In this document: positions 19,160-26,185 of the stretch, in pieces | Numbering within the stretch: position 1 is the first letter of the stretch | Layout: each line of letters starts with the position of its first letter | NCBI GenBank assembly: GCA_903850885.1 | Contig: CAINMU010000065.1 | Location: 1-52,431, forward strand | DNA length: 52,431 nucleotides | Direction: 5' to 3' | Source: an uncultured Opitutia bacterium | Lineage (GTDB): Bacteria; Verrucomicrobiota; Verrucomicrobiia; Opitutales; UBA953 | The notes under the pieces: generated by a model | The model's input: only the letters and a program-made list of their open reading frames with translations | Database searches by the model: none | What the model was told of the DNA's origin: nothing | Translations under genes and position numbers: made by a program

Positions 19160-20209
19160 TCAACGGAGCCCTTCGGCTTCATCCCAACCCATCATGAGGT
19201 TGAGATTTTGAACGGCCTGGCCGCCCGCACCCTTCAGTAAATTATCAATCACTGAGGTGATGATCAGATTGCCGGTCCGAGGGTCGGCGATGACCGAACA
19301 GGCGACCCGATTACTACCCGCGACATGCGCGGTGTCCGGGAAATCGCCCGACTTGAGCAAAACCACGAAAGGCCGACCGGCATAGGCTTTCTGCCAACAA
19401 GCTTCTACCTGGGCCGCGGTCACGCCCGCAGCGGGCACTACGATGGTCGTAGCGATGCCCCGATGCATCGGTGCTAGGTGAGGACTGAATTGGACGACCA
19501 CCGGGCGGCCGGCGGCCGCCGAGAAGGCTTCTTCGATTTCGGCAATATGCCGATGGCCTGGGATACCGTACGCCTTCATCGAGCCGTCCCGCTCGCAAAA
19601 GAGGAGGCCAACTTCGCCCTTCTTCCCCGCACCGGAGACGCCGCTGTAAGCATTGATCACCATCTGGCCGGGCTCGGGCTTGATCAAGCCTGCCCGCAGC
19701 AACGGCACCATTGGGATCTGGATGCTGGTGGGGTAGCATCCCGGACAGGCGATGAGCTTTGCCGTCTTCCAACTATCGTCGGTCTGCAGTTCAGGGATGA
19801 CATACCGGGCTTGCGCCGCCAGCGCCGGCGCCGGGTGTTCGTGTCCGTAATATTTCTGATAAGTTCCTAAATCCTTCAGCCGAAAATCCGCGGACAGATC
19901 CAAGACCCGCTTGCCCGCCGCGACGAGCGGGGCGGCGTATTCGGCGGCGACCCCATGCGGGAGGGCCAAAAACCAGACGGTCACATCGGACTTTGCGCAC
20001 TCTTCCGGCGAGGAAGCGCTGAAGACCAGCGTCGGACTCACGATTCCCCGCAGCCGCGGCAGTTCGTCCGCGACGAGCTTACCTGCCAGCGTGCGCGAGC
20101 AAACCGCGGCCAATTGGACTTGGGGGTGCCGGGCGAGTACGCGGACGAGTTCTTCCCCGGTGTAGCCCGAAGCGCCGACGATGCCGACCTTGGTCAGGTT
20201 GTGGGACAT
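19160..20209 (-). CDS. argC: N-acetyl-gamma-glutamyl-phosphate reductase
   Basis: ArgC reduces N-acetylglutamyl phosphate to the semialdehyde with NADPH. The nucleotide-binding loop VGIVGASGYTGEELVR is at the N terminus. The catalytic Cys is C158 in ACPGCYPTS, and PGHRHIAEIE follows in the substrate domain. The 349 residues are typical. It is the first gene of the arginine operon, six bases before argJ. A strong terminator after rpsI lies just upstream, so the operon must have its own promoter in the 60 or so bases before the start. No clear arginine-repressor box was recognised there. Confidence 0.95.
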   Translation of the reverse strand: MSHNLTKVGIVGASGYTGEELVRVLARHPQVQLAAVCSRTLAGKLVADELPRLRGIVSPTLVFSASSPEECAKSDVTVWFLALPHGVAAEYAAPLVAAGKRVLDLSADFRLKDLGTYQKYYGHEHPAPALAAQARYVIPELQTDDSWKTAKLIACPGCYPTSIQIPMVPLLRAGLIKPEPGQMVINAYSGVSGAGKKGEVGLLFCERDGSMKAYGIPGHRHIAEIEEAFSAAAGRPVVVQFSPHLAPMHRGIATTIVVPAAGVTAAQVEACWQKAYAGRPFVVLLKSGDFPDTAHVAGSNRVACSVIADPRTGNLIITSVIDNLLKGAGGQAVQNLNLMMGWDEAEGLR

Positions 20210-20261
20210 AGCTTAAGTATGGAATTATTAGATGACGAATGAGTGATTGGACACAGAAAAC

Positions 20262-20296
20262 TAGGCAACAAAAAGGCCCCGGATGTCCGGGGCCTT
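20262..20296 (-). terminator. Terminator of the rplM-rpsI operon
   Basis: A perfect 10-bp GC-rich stem (20273-20282 with 20287-20296) and an ATGT loop are followed on the minus strand by TTTTTGTTG. It insulates argC from the ribosomal protein transcript. Confidence 0.85.
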
Positions 20297-20320
20297 GATC
20301 GGTTCCTGTCTCGAGGCGGT

Positions 20321-20719
20321 TTACCGCTTGGAGAACTGGAAACGCTTACGGGCGCCTGGACGGCCGGGCTTCTTACGTTCGCGCATACGACCATCGCGGG
20401 TAAGGAGGCCTTCTTTCTTCAAAGGAGCGCGGAGCGTGGCATCCATTTTCTGGATCGCCCGAGCCAAGCCATGCGAAATCGCACCCGCCTGCCCGTTAGG
20501 GCCGCCACCGATGACGTTGACGGAGATATCCAGCTGACCTTCGAGGCCAGCGATACGGATCGGAGCCGTAGCCGCCTTGACGAGGGCTTCGGTGTAGAGG
20601 TACTCCTCGGCAGGCTTGCCGTTGATGGAAATAGAACCAGTACCGCGGGAAAGGCGGATACGGGCCGAGGCGGTCTTACGACGGCCGACGGCGGTGATGG
20701 CAGGGGACTTGGCGCTCAT
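20321..20719 (-). CDS. rpsI: 30S ribosomal protein S9
   Basis: S9 lies in the head of the small subunit, where its C-terminal tail reaches the P-site tRNA. The 132 residues show the N-terminal GRRKTASARIRLSRGTGSI and the basic tail ending RKRFQFSKR. The conserved terminal Ser-Lys-Arg is intact. It follows rplM by 19 bases in the usual L13-S9 pair. Confidence 0.97.
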   Translation of the reverse strand: MSAKSPAITAVGRRKTASARIRLSRGTGSISINGKPAEEYLYTEALVKAATAPIRIAGLEGQLDISVNVIGGGPNGQAGAISHGLARAIQKMDATLRAPLKKEGLLTRDGRMRERKKPGRPGARKRFQFSKR

Positions 20720-20738
20720 TGCAAATTAGGCTTATCGA

Positions 20739-21170
20739 TTAACCCTTGAAAGGGATTGGGTTGGACGCGGCATGATCGTGCTTGTCGCCGGCGTAAACCC
20801 GGAGCTTAAGGAGCATCTCGTTAGCGAGACGATTCTTAGGAAGCATGCCTTTGACGGCGTGAGTCACGATGAATTCAGGGCGTTTGGCGCGCATTGCACC
20901 GACGCTGGTACGGTAAGCGGTACCCACCCAACCGGTGTAGAACATGTAGGTCTTGTCTTCCTCCTTAGAGCCGGAAAGACGGACTTTGTCGGCATTGATG
21001 ACAATGACGTAGTCACCCGTGTCCACGTGGGGGGTGTAAGTGGGCTTGTGGCGGCCGCGGAGGATATTGCTGATTTTGACAGCGAGGCGGCCGAGGATTT
21101 GATCCTTGGCGTCGACGACGTACCAGGTCTTGTCCTTGAGCTGCACGTTCTTGGCTAGCGTGGTCTTCAT
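20739..21170 (-). CDS. rplM: 50S ribosomal protein L13
   Basis: L13 is an early-assembling large-subunit protein. The 143 residues contain WYVVDAKDQILGRLAVKIS, GDYVIVINADKVRLSGSK and AVKGMLPKNRLA. The frame is open 31 codons further upstream, but L13 starts just before the TWYVVDA block, so the ATG at 21170 is chosen. The 20 bases before it (CGCTTTCCCTCTTT on the coding strand) are pyrimidine-rich with no Shine-Dalgarno match, which is unusual for a highly expressed gene. Confidence 0.96.
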   Translation of the reverse strand: MKTTLAKNVQLKDKTWYVVDAKDQILGRLAVKISNILRGRHKPTYTPHVDTGDYVIVINADKVRLSGSKEEDKTYMFYTGWVGTAYRTSVGAMRAKRPEFIVTHAVKGMLPKNRLANEMLLKLRVYAGDKHDHAASNPIPFKG

Positions 21171-21249
21171 AAAGAGGGAAAGCGGGAACATGAGAAAGCG
21201 ACCTCCTCCGTCAACACCCGAATGCAGCTTGTGCCCCCAAGGGGTGAAA

Positions 21250-21291
21250 TAGACCAAAAACAAGGGAGGCGCAGCCTAAACTGCGCCTCCC
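21250..21291 (-). terminator. Terminator of the outer-membrane protein gene
   Basis: A perfect 11-bp stem (21264-21274 with 21281-21291) and a CCTAAA loop are followed on the minus strand by TTGTTTTTGG. It separates the outer-membrane protein from rplM. Confidence 0.85.
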
Positions 21292-21317
21292 GGTTGACCC
21301 TCCTTTATGAGGTGGGC

Positions 21318-22091
21318 TTAGAACTTAAAGGTCGCGAAAACGCGGTACCAGACCGTGGAACCGCCGGTCGAAGGTTGGCCGTCGGTGTTATAGGCGTAGC
21401 TGATGCCGGCACCAAGCTTAGCACCCTGACCAACAGCACGGGTCACATCGGCCGAGGCGCCGAGGTAAAGGTAAGCGTTCTTACTGGTGGAACCAGAAAC
21501 CTTGACGGCCTTGGAGGCATTCAAGAAGCCAGCGTAAGCCTTGGTTTCGATATCATAGCCAGCCAGGCCGACATTAGCACCCGCAAAAGTCTTCGAGCCA
21601 GCGGCCTCGAGGACATACTGCTTCTGGTCGAGGCTGTAGTAGAGGTAAGCGGAAGGCTTGAAGTTAGCGTTCGAGAGCGTGAGACCGGCGTAGATTTCGC
21701 GATCCGAGGTCAGCTGAGAGTAGCCACTGGCTGAGATCGAGTGAGCGTTGGCGGCGGTCGAGCGCTGGATGCCCACGTCAAGGGTTCCGAACGAGGAGTC
21801 GGTCTTAGCGCCGAAGGTGTAGGTGCGCTCGAAGGTGTCAGCGTTATAGAAATTGCCGTAAACAGAAACGCCGGAGAAACCTGGAACGTTATACTCGAGG
21901 GTCAGCGCCGACTGGACGAGGCCTAGATCAGAGGAGCGTTCCATGCCGCGGTAAACGTTTTTGCTATCCCAAGCGAAACTGCCCCGGAGGGAGAGATCGT
22001 GGGAGGCGACGGCTACGGGAGCAGGCGCGGCGGATTGAGCGAAGCTGACGCTAAAAGAAGCGAGAGCGAGGGCGGTGAGGGTGTGCTTCAT
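21318..22091 (-). CDS. Outer-membrane beta-barrel protein (TIGR02001-like)
   Basis: This 257-residue secreted protein has a signal peptide of about 20 residues (MKHTLTALALASFSVSFAQS), a short Ala/Pro linker, and alternating hydrophobic strands. It ends YRVFATFKF with a terminal Phe, the signal recognised by the BAM machinery. The SFAWDSKNVYRG stretch resembles the opening of a conserved outer-membrane family catalogued as TIGR02001, of unknown role. The frame extends upstream into the icd stop region, but the ATG at 22091 directly precedes the signal peptide. Its own terminator follows. What it transports, if anything, cannot be told. Confidence 0.72.
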   Translation of the reverse strand: MKHTLTALALASFSVSFAQSAAPAPVAVASHDLSLRGSFAWDSKNVYRGMERSSDLGLVQSALTLEYNVPGFSGVSVYGNFYNADTFERTYTFGAKTDSSFGTLDVGIQRSTAANAHSISASGYSQLTSDREIYAGLTLSNANFKPSAYLYYSLDQKQYVLEAAGSKTFAGANVGLAGYDIETKAYAGFLNASKAVKVSGSTSKNAYLYLGASADVTRAVGQGAKLGAGISYAYNTDGQPSTGGSTVWYRVFATFKF

Positions 22092-22197
22092 GGTTGAGTT
22101 ATGAGACCCATCGTTTTGCCTAAAAAAAAGCTGATGGCAAGCCTCAAGGAGAGGCCAGACATCAGCAAAATGAAGGACTCCACGCGGAGCCGACGAA

Positions 22198-23460
22198 CTA
22201 CATCGCAGCGATAATCGCATCCCCGAACTCGGAGCACTTAATCTCCGTCGCACCCTGCATCTGGCGGGCGAAATCGTAAGTTACGCGACCACCACCGATG
22301 GCACCGTTCAGACCCTTTAAGACCAAGTCAGCCGCTTCCACCCAACCCATATAGCGCAGCATCATCTCACCCGAAAGAACGACGGAGCCCGGGTTCACAA
22401 CATCCTTGTTCGCATACTTAGGAGCCGTGCCGTGGGTGGCTTCAAAAATGGCGTGTCCCGTCAGGTAATTGATATTACCACCCGGGGCGATACCGATGCC
22501 GCCGACCTGCGCGGCCAAGGCATCCGACAGGTAATCACCGTTGAGATTCAACGTAGCGATGACGTCGAAGTCGGTCGGACGCGTAAGAATCTGCTGCAGG
22601 GTGATGTCTGCGATCGCGTCCTTGATGATGAGACCAGCGCCAGGCTTACCGTCGGGGATCTTGCACCAAGGTCCGCCATCGATTTCGACGGCACCAAACT
22701 CGCTCTTCGCCAAATCATAACCCCACTTCATAAAGGCGCCTTCGGTATACTTCATGATATTACCCTTATGCACGAGCGTCAGCGACTTGCGCTCGAACTC
22801 GATGGCATACTGGATCGCGGAACGGATCAGGCGCTCGGAGCCCGGACGGCTGACCGGCTTGATACCCAAGCCCACCGTGGCAGGTTGCTCTTCGCCGAAG
22901 CGGATCTTCTTAAACTCTTTCGGGAAGTTGGTCTTGATGAAATCGAGCGTCTTCAGGGCGATTTCAGACCCAGCCTCGAAATCGATGCCCGCGTAAATAT
23001 CTTCCGTGTTTTCGCGGAAAATCACCATGTTGACCTTTGAAGGGTTCTTGACGGGCGAAGGGACGCCGGTGAACCACTGCACGGGGCGAAGACAGACGTA
23101 GAGGTCGAGCTGCTGGCGGAGCGCCACATTAAGGGAACGGATACCGCCGCCGGTCGGAGTGGTGAGCGGCCCTTTGATCCCGACCAAATATTCGCGGAAA
23201 GCGGCCAGGGTCTCTTCGGGCAGCCAGTTACCCGTCTGCTTGAACGCCTTTTCGCCGGCGAGAACTTCGTGCCAATGGATCTGGCGCTGACCCGCATAAG
23301 CCTTGGCCACTGCAGCGTCCAAGACCCGAACGGAAGCCCGCCAGATATCCGGACCTGTTCCGTCGCCCTCAATGAAGGGGACAACCGGCTGATGGGGGAC
23401 ATTCAGCTTACCATTAACGATGGTGATTCGGCTGGCGTTGGCGGGGATAGGGGAACTCAT
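22198..23460 (-). CDS. icd: NADP-dependent isocitrate dehydrogenase
   Basis: Icd converts isocitrate to 2-oxoglutarate in the citric acid cycle. The 420 residues follow the E. coli-type enzyme. Seen are [12 protein letters not shown], the substrate-binding [10 protein letters not shown] with the serine that AceK phosphorylates in enterics, [14 protein letters not shown], and [20 protein letters not shown]. No aceK lies nearby, so control by phosphorylation is not implied. The gene stands alone. No terminator is seen in the 106 bases before the outer-membrane protein gene, so partial read-through is possible. Confidence 0.95.
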   Translation of the reverse strand: MSSPIPANASRITIVNGKLNVPHQPVVPFIEGDGTGPDIWRASVRVLDAAVAKAYAGQRQIHWHEVLAGEKAFKQTGNWLPEETLAAFREYLVGIKGPLTTPTGGGIRSLNVALRQQLDLYVCLRPVQWFTGVPSPVKNPSKVNMVIFRENTEDIYAGIDFEAGSEIALKTLDFIKTNFPKEFKKIRFGEEQPATVGLGIKPVSRPGSERLIRSAIQYAIEFERKSLTLVHKGNIMKYTEGAFMKWGYDLAKSEFGAVEIDGGPWCKIPDGKPGAGLIIKDAIADITLQQILTRPTDFDVIATLNLNGDYLSDALAAQVGGIGIAPGGNINYLTGHAIFEATHGTAPKYANKDVVNPGSVVLSGEMMLRYMGWVEAADLVLKGLNGAIGGGRVTYDFARQMQGATEIKCSEFGDAIIAAM

Positions 23461-23528
23461 GGGTCAGAGGGTGATAACAAACCGTGTTCGGGGGGATGGT
23501 TTCAAGCCTATACGATTAAAGAAGGTGG

Positions 23529-23561
23529 AGAAAAGAAAAGGACCCCCTTGCGGGGGTCCTT
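23529..23561 (-). terminator. Terminator after the ribbon-helix-helix gene
   Basis: A perfect 10-bp stem (23538-23547 with 23552-23561) and a TTGC loop precede TTTTCTTTTCTCC on the minus strand. A second small hairpin, seven pairs with a CGAA loop, lies between it and the gene at 23587-23604 and may stabilise the message end. Confidence 0.8.
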
Positions 23562-23619
23562 GATTTAACCGGGAGTGCCGGCGCCATCCGTCACGAATGA
23601 CGGAAAAGACTAGGAAGAA

Positions 23620-23685
23620 TTACTTCTTCTTAGCTTTGGTGGCTTTTTTGGCGCTCTTTTTAGCAGCAGCCTTCTTTTTTGCCAT
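23620..23685 (-). CDS. Possible nested 21-residue Lys/Ala-rich peptide
   Basis: An ATG inside the ribbon-helix-helix gene, in the same frame, would produce only its basic tail (MAKKKAAAKKS and onward). It is preceded by AAGGA about eight bases upstream, one of the better ribbon-helix-helix-independent initiation signals in this part of the window, while the full-length gene starts with GTG and a poor site. Short free Lys/Ala peptides of this kind are known in some bacteria as DNA-condensing proteins. This is an alternative or additional product, and the sequence alone cannot show that it is made. Confidence 0.3.
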   Translation of the reverse strand: MAKKKAAAKKSAKKATKAKKK

Positions 23686-24018
23686 AGTTTTTTCCTTAGT
23701 TTGGATCGTTGTTGGGTTAGAGGGCAGCGCCTGCAGCGCCACCCTGACGATTCGCCCTACACTGACCCGCGCATGCTTTGCTTGGCGGGTGATACGAGTG
23801 CGGAGCTCCGACGGTACGCGGAAAGAAACTTGGCGAGAACGAGAAGGCTCGATCGCCGGGCGAGAGTCATCGAAACAATCCAGCGCGTGCCGGATAACTT
23901 CGCTGAGCGTGGTGAAACCAGACCGATGCTGAAAGGCGATTGCTTCAGAGTGCAACTTCGGGGGAAGGGACACGGTGATGAGACTTTCGCTCAGGGTGGT
24001 TTCGGTTCGGTTCGTCAC
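23620..24018 (-). CDS. Tandem ribbon-helix-helix protein with a histone-like lysine tail
   Basis: Two MetJ/CopG-type ribbon-helix-helix units can be read in one 132-residue chain. The first spans about 13-49 (LITVSLPPKLHSE, then TTLSEVIRHAL). The second spans about 64-96 (QVSFRVPSELRTRI, then VSVGRIVRVALQAL). A short polar linker leads to a tail of about 21 residues made almost wholly of Lys and Ala, like the tails of bacterial histone H1-like proteins. The likely role is DNA binding, either as a nucleoid protein or as a repressor (inference). The start is GTG. It is divergent from a metal ATPase gene, and a palindrome lies in its probable promoter. The tail may also be made separately (23620-23685). 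Confidence 0.65.
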   Translation of the reverse strand: MTNRTETTLSESLITVSLPPKLHSEAIAFQHRSGFTTLSEVIRHALDCFDDSRPAIEPSRSRQVSFRVPSELRTRITRQAKHARVSVGRIVRVALQALPSNPTTIQTKEKTMAKKKAAAKKSAKKATKAKKK

Positions 24019-24041
24019 GTTTCGGTTAACTCTTAGTAAGA

Positions 24042-24056
24042 TTGATAATCATAATA
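24042..24056. promoter_or_regulatory. Fur-family-like AT-rich box
   Basis: TTGATAATCATAATA lies in the divergent gap between the ribbon-helix-helix gene and the P1B-4 ATPase. Read as the 7-1-7 Fur pattern (TGATAAT-N-ATTATCA), its left half is perfect and the right half keeps about four of seven bases. It overlaps the candidate -10 of the ribbon-helix-helix gene (TATTAT, minus strand, 24051-24056). A Fur, Zur or PerR-type regulator is possible. No such gene is in the window. Confidence 0.35.
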
Positions 24057-24085
24057 CGCGCTTGCGCAAGCGGAAATTTACATGC
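24051..24085 (-). promoter_or_regulatory. Candidate promoter with a 14-bp palindromic operator
   Basis: The perfect palindrome CGCTTGCGCAAGCG (24059-24072) sits directly upstream of TATTAT (24051-24056, minus strand), a good -10 match. The -35 position 17 bases upstream is weak (AAATTT). A palindrome in the spacer is a common place for a repressor. Self-regulation by the ribbon-helix-helix protein is an attractive guess but is not shown. A second inverted repeat, CGCGACG-CGGA-CGTCGCG, lies at 24154-24171 on the ATPase side. Confidence 0.4.
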
Positions 24086-24213
24086 CGCTGAACGACGCAA
24101 CCGGTGCGTAAAAAATCCGTCTCAGATTTGTCCGCGTAAATATGATTTCATTACGCGACGCGGACGTCGCGCTGACGATTGACGACCCGTGATAACCTAA
24201 ATAACTTCCGGCC

Positions 24214-26124
24214 ATGCCCGCGCATCATCACCCTGAAGAAAATCACGCGGACGAATGGCGCGGACTCGCGACTTTGGCCTTTGTTTGCGGGCTCGGAGGC
24301 ATCGCAGCGTGGATTGCGTACTCCTACGGCGCAGCGCCTTGGGTGCGCTACGCTTTAGCCGGCGGCGCGAGTCTAGCCGGCGGTTGGGAAGCCGCGGAAG
24401 AAGGTTGGCACGCCCTGCGTTGGCATCGCCGTATCGACGTCCACCTGCTCATGCTTTTGGCGGCGCTCGGAGCCTGGATTGTCGGTCAGCCGCTGGAAGG
24501 TGTGCTCCTGTTATTCCTCTTTTCGACCGCCGGAGCGATCGAACATTACGCTATGGCCCGCACCCGTGGCGCCATCGACGCGTTGCTTGATCGGGCGCCG
24601 AAGAAAGCCCGGCTAATCAGCGCCGAAGGCAATGAAATCGAGGTTCCGGTGACTAATCTTCTTCCCGGAGACCGTATGGTCGTGCTCCCAGGAGAACTGG
24701 TACCGGCAGACGGCAAAGTCGAATCCGGCGAGAGTGCGATCGATGAATCGACCCTCACTGGAGAAGCCAAACCGGTCGACAAACAGACCGGTAGCGACGT
24801 CGCGGGCGGGACGCTTAACTCCTGGGGCAGACTGGTCGTGCGCGTGACCAAAGCCGATCAAGACAGCGCCCTTCATCGTATCGTTAAGCTCATCCGCGAA
24901 GCCCAGGAAAGTAAAGCGCCTGCCCAGCGCGCCATCGATCGCTGGGGCGACAGCTACGCCCTCTTCACCCTCTCCGCTGCCGCCCTATTCTTCATGATTC
25001 TGCTGGCTACGGGCGTTTCCGCCTTCGGCGACGACCGCTCGGCGCTTTACCGTGCCATGACGCTGCTGGTCGTGCTGAGTCCCTGCGCGCTTGTTCTTTC
25101 CGTACCCTCCGCCGTGCTGGCGGCGATCGCCGCTGGCGCGCGTCACGGCATCTTATTCCGAGGCGGTGCGGCTGTAGAACGCTTGGCGGATGTCGATTGC
25201 ATCTGCTTTGACAAAACCGGGACCTTGACCGCCGGAGAACCCGAAGTCGCCGCCTTGGAAGTTTTTCCAGCGACGGCTGACCGGCGACGCGCCCTGAGCG
25301 CATTCCTCTCGCTTGAAGCTGGCACCACCCACCCATTTGCAGCTGGAATCGTCCGCGCCTGTCAAAGCGAGGGCGCCGTCATGTTGGCAGTAAAAGGGCT
25401 TTCTAATTCGCCCGGACAAGGCGTTTCGGGCTCAGTCGAGGGAACACGCTGGAGTGTCGGCACCCGTGAATTCACTGGAAGCCACGAACTCGCCGAGGCC
25501 GGAGTTCCTACTGGAGCCATTGTCAGCGAGGTATGGGCCTCCGACGGCACCGTCACCGTTCGGGCCACCCTCGTTGACCGCATCCGCCCAGAAAGCGCCC
25601 CCACCCTCGCTTCTCTGCATACCCGAGGCATCCGCACCCTGATGCTCACGGGAGACCGCGAAGAGGCCGCCGTGGTGGCCGCCCAACAAGTCGGAGTGCA
25701 AAGCTACGCCGCCGCTCTCACCCCTGACGCCAAAATGGCTGCCATCCGGCGGCTCTCCTCCGAAGGTCATGTCGTCGCCATGGTGGGTGACGGCGTAAAC
25801 GATGCCCCAAGCCTTGCCGCTGCCGATGTGGCCGTGGGCATGGGCGGACGCGGAAGCGACGCCGCCCTTGAATCCAGCGACGTCGTCCTGACGGACGATC
25901 GGATAGATCGCTTGGTCGACGCCATCGAGCTTAGCCGAAGCGCACGTGCCGCGATTCGTTTTAATGTCATCCTTTCCATCGGGGCGGCCTTAGGGATGGC
26001 CGTGACCGTCATCCTGTCACCGGGAGTGAAACTTACCATCGGCGTCATGGTCCACGAAGGCAGCACCGTCTTGGTCTGTCTGAATGGCCTGCGCCTCCTA
26101 ACCCATCGCCCCGTTCGCCGCTAA
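24214..26124 (+). CDS. P1B-4-type heavy-metal-exporting ATPase
   Basis: This 636-residue P-type ATPase has a His-rich N terminus (HHH at 4-6) and no heavy-metal-associated CXXC domain. The membrane metal site is SPC (289-291) rather than CPC, and HEGST (from 614) lies in the last helices. Together these mark subgroup P1B-4, whose members export Co, Zn or Fe(II) (known for the family). Catalytic blocks are LTGEAKPVD in the actuator, DKTGTLT with D333 phosphorylated, HPFAAGIV, and GDGVNDAPSLAAADVAVGMG. It has its own transcript. A CadA/ZntA-like exporter is less likely because CPC is absent. The metal cannot be fixed from sequence. Confidence 0.88.
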   Translation: MPAHHHPEENHADEWRGLATLAFVCGLGGIAAWIAYSYGAAPWVRYALAGGASLAGGWEAAEEGWHALRWHRRIDVHLLMLLAALGAWIVGQPLEGVLLLFLFSTAGAIEHYAMARTRGAIDALLDRAPKKARLISAEGNEIEVPVTNLLPGDRMVVLPGELVPADGKVESGESAIDESTLTGEAKPVDKQTGSDVAGGTLNSWGRLVVRVTKADQDSALHRIVKLIREAQESKAPAQRAIDRWGDSYALFTLSAAALFFMILLATGVSAFGDDRSALYRAMTLLVVLSPCALVLSVPSAVLAAIAAGARHGILFRGGAAVERLADVDCICFDKTGTLTAGEPEVAALEVFPATADRRRALSAFLSLEAGTTHPFAAGIVRACQSEGAVMLAVKGLSNSPGQGVSGSVEGTRWSVGTREFTGSHELAEAGVPTGAIVSEVWASDGTVTVRATLVDRIRPESAPTLASLHTRGIRTLMLTGDREEAAVVAAQQVGVQSYAAALTPDAKMAAIRRLSSEGHVVAMVGDGVNDAPSLAAADVAVGMGGRGSDAALESSDVVLTDDRIDRLVDAIELSRSARAAIRFNVILSIGAALGMAVTVILSPGVKLTIGVMVHEGSTVLVCLNGLRLLTHRPVRR

Positions 26125-26163
26125 GGCACAAAAAAGGGCGCCACACCGAGAGGGACGCCCTTT
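26124..26163. terminator. Terminator between the metal ATPase and RNase E/G genes
   Basis: An 8-bp stem (26133-26140 with 26156-26163) surrounds a 15-base loop between the converging genes. On the minus strand it is followed by TTTTTGTGCC, so it best serves the RNase E/G gene. Confidence 0.6.
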
Positions 26164-26185
26164 AAGCAGGATTCTCCCTTAAGAC

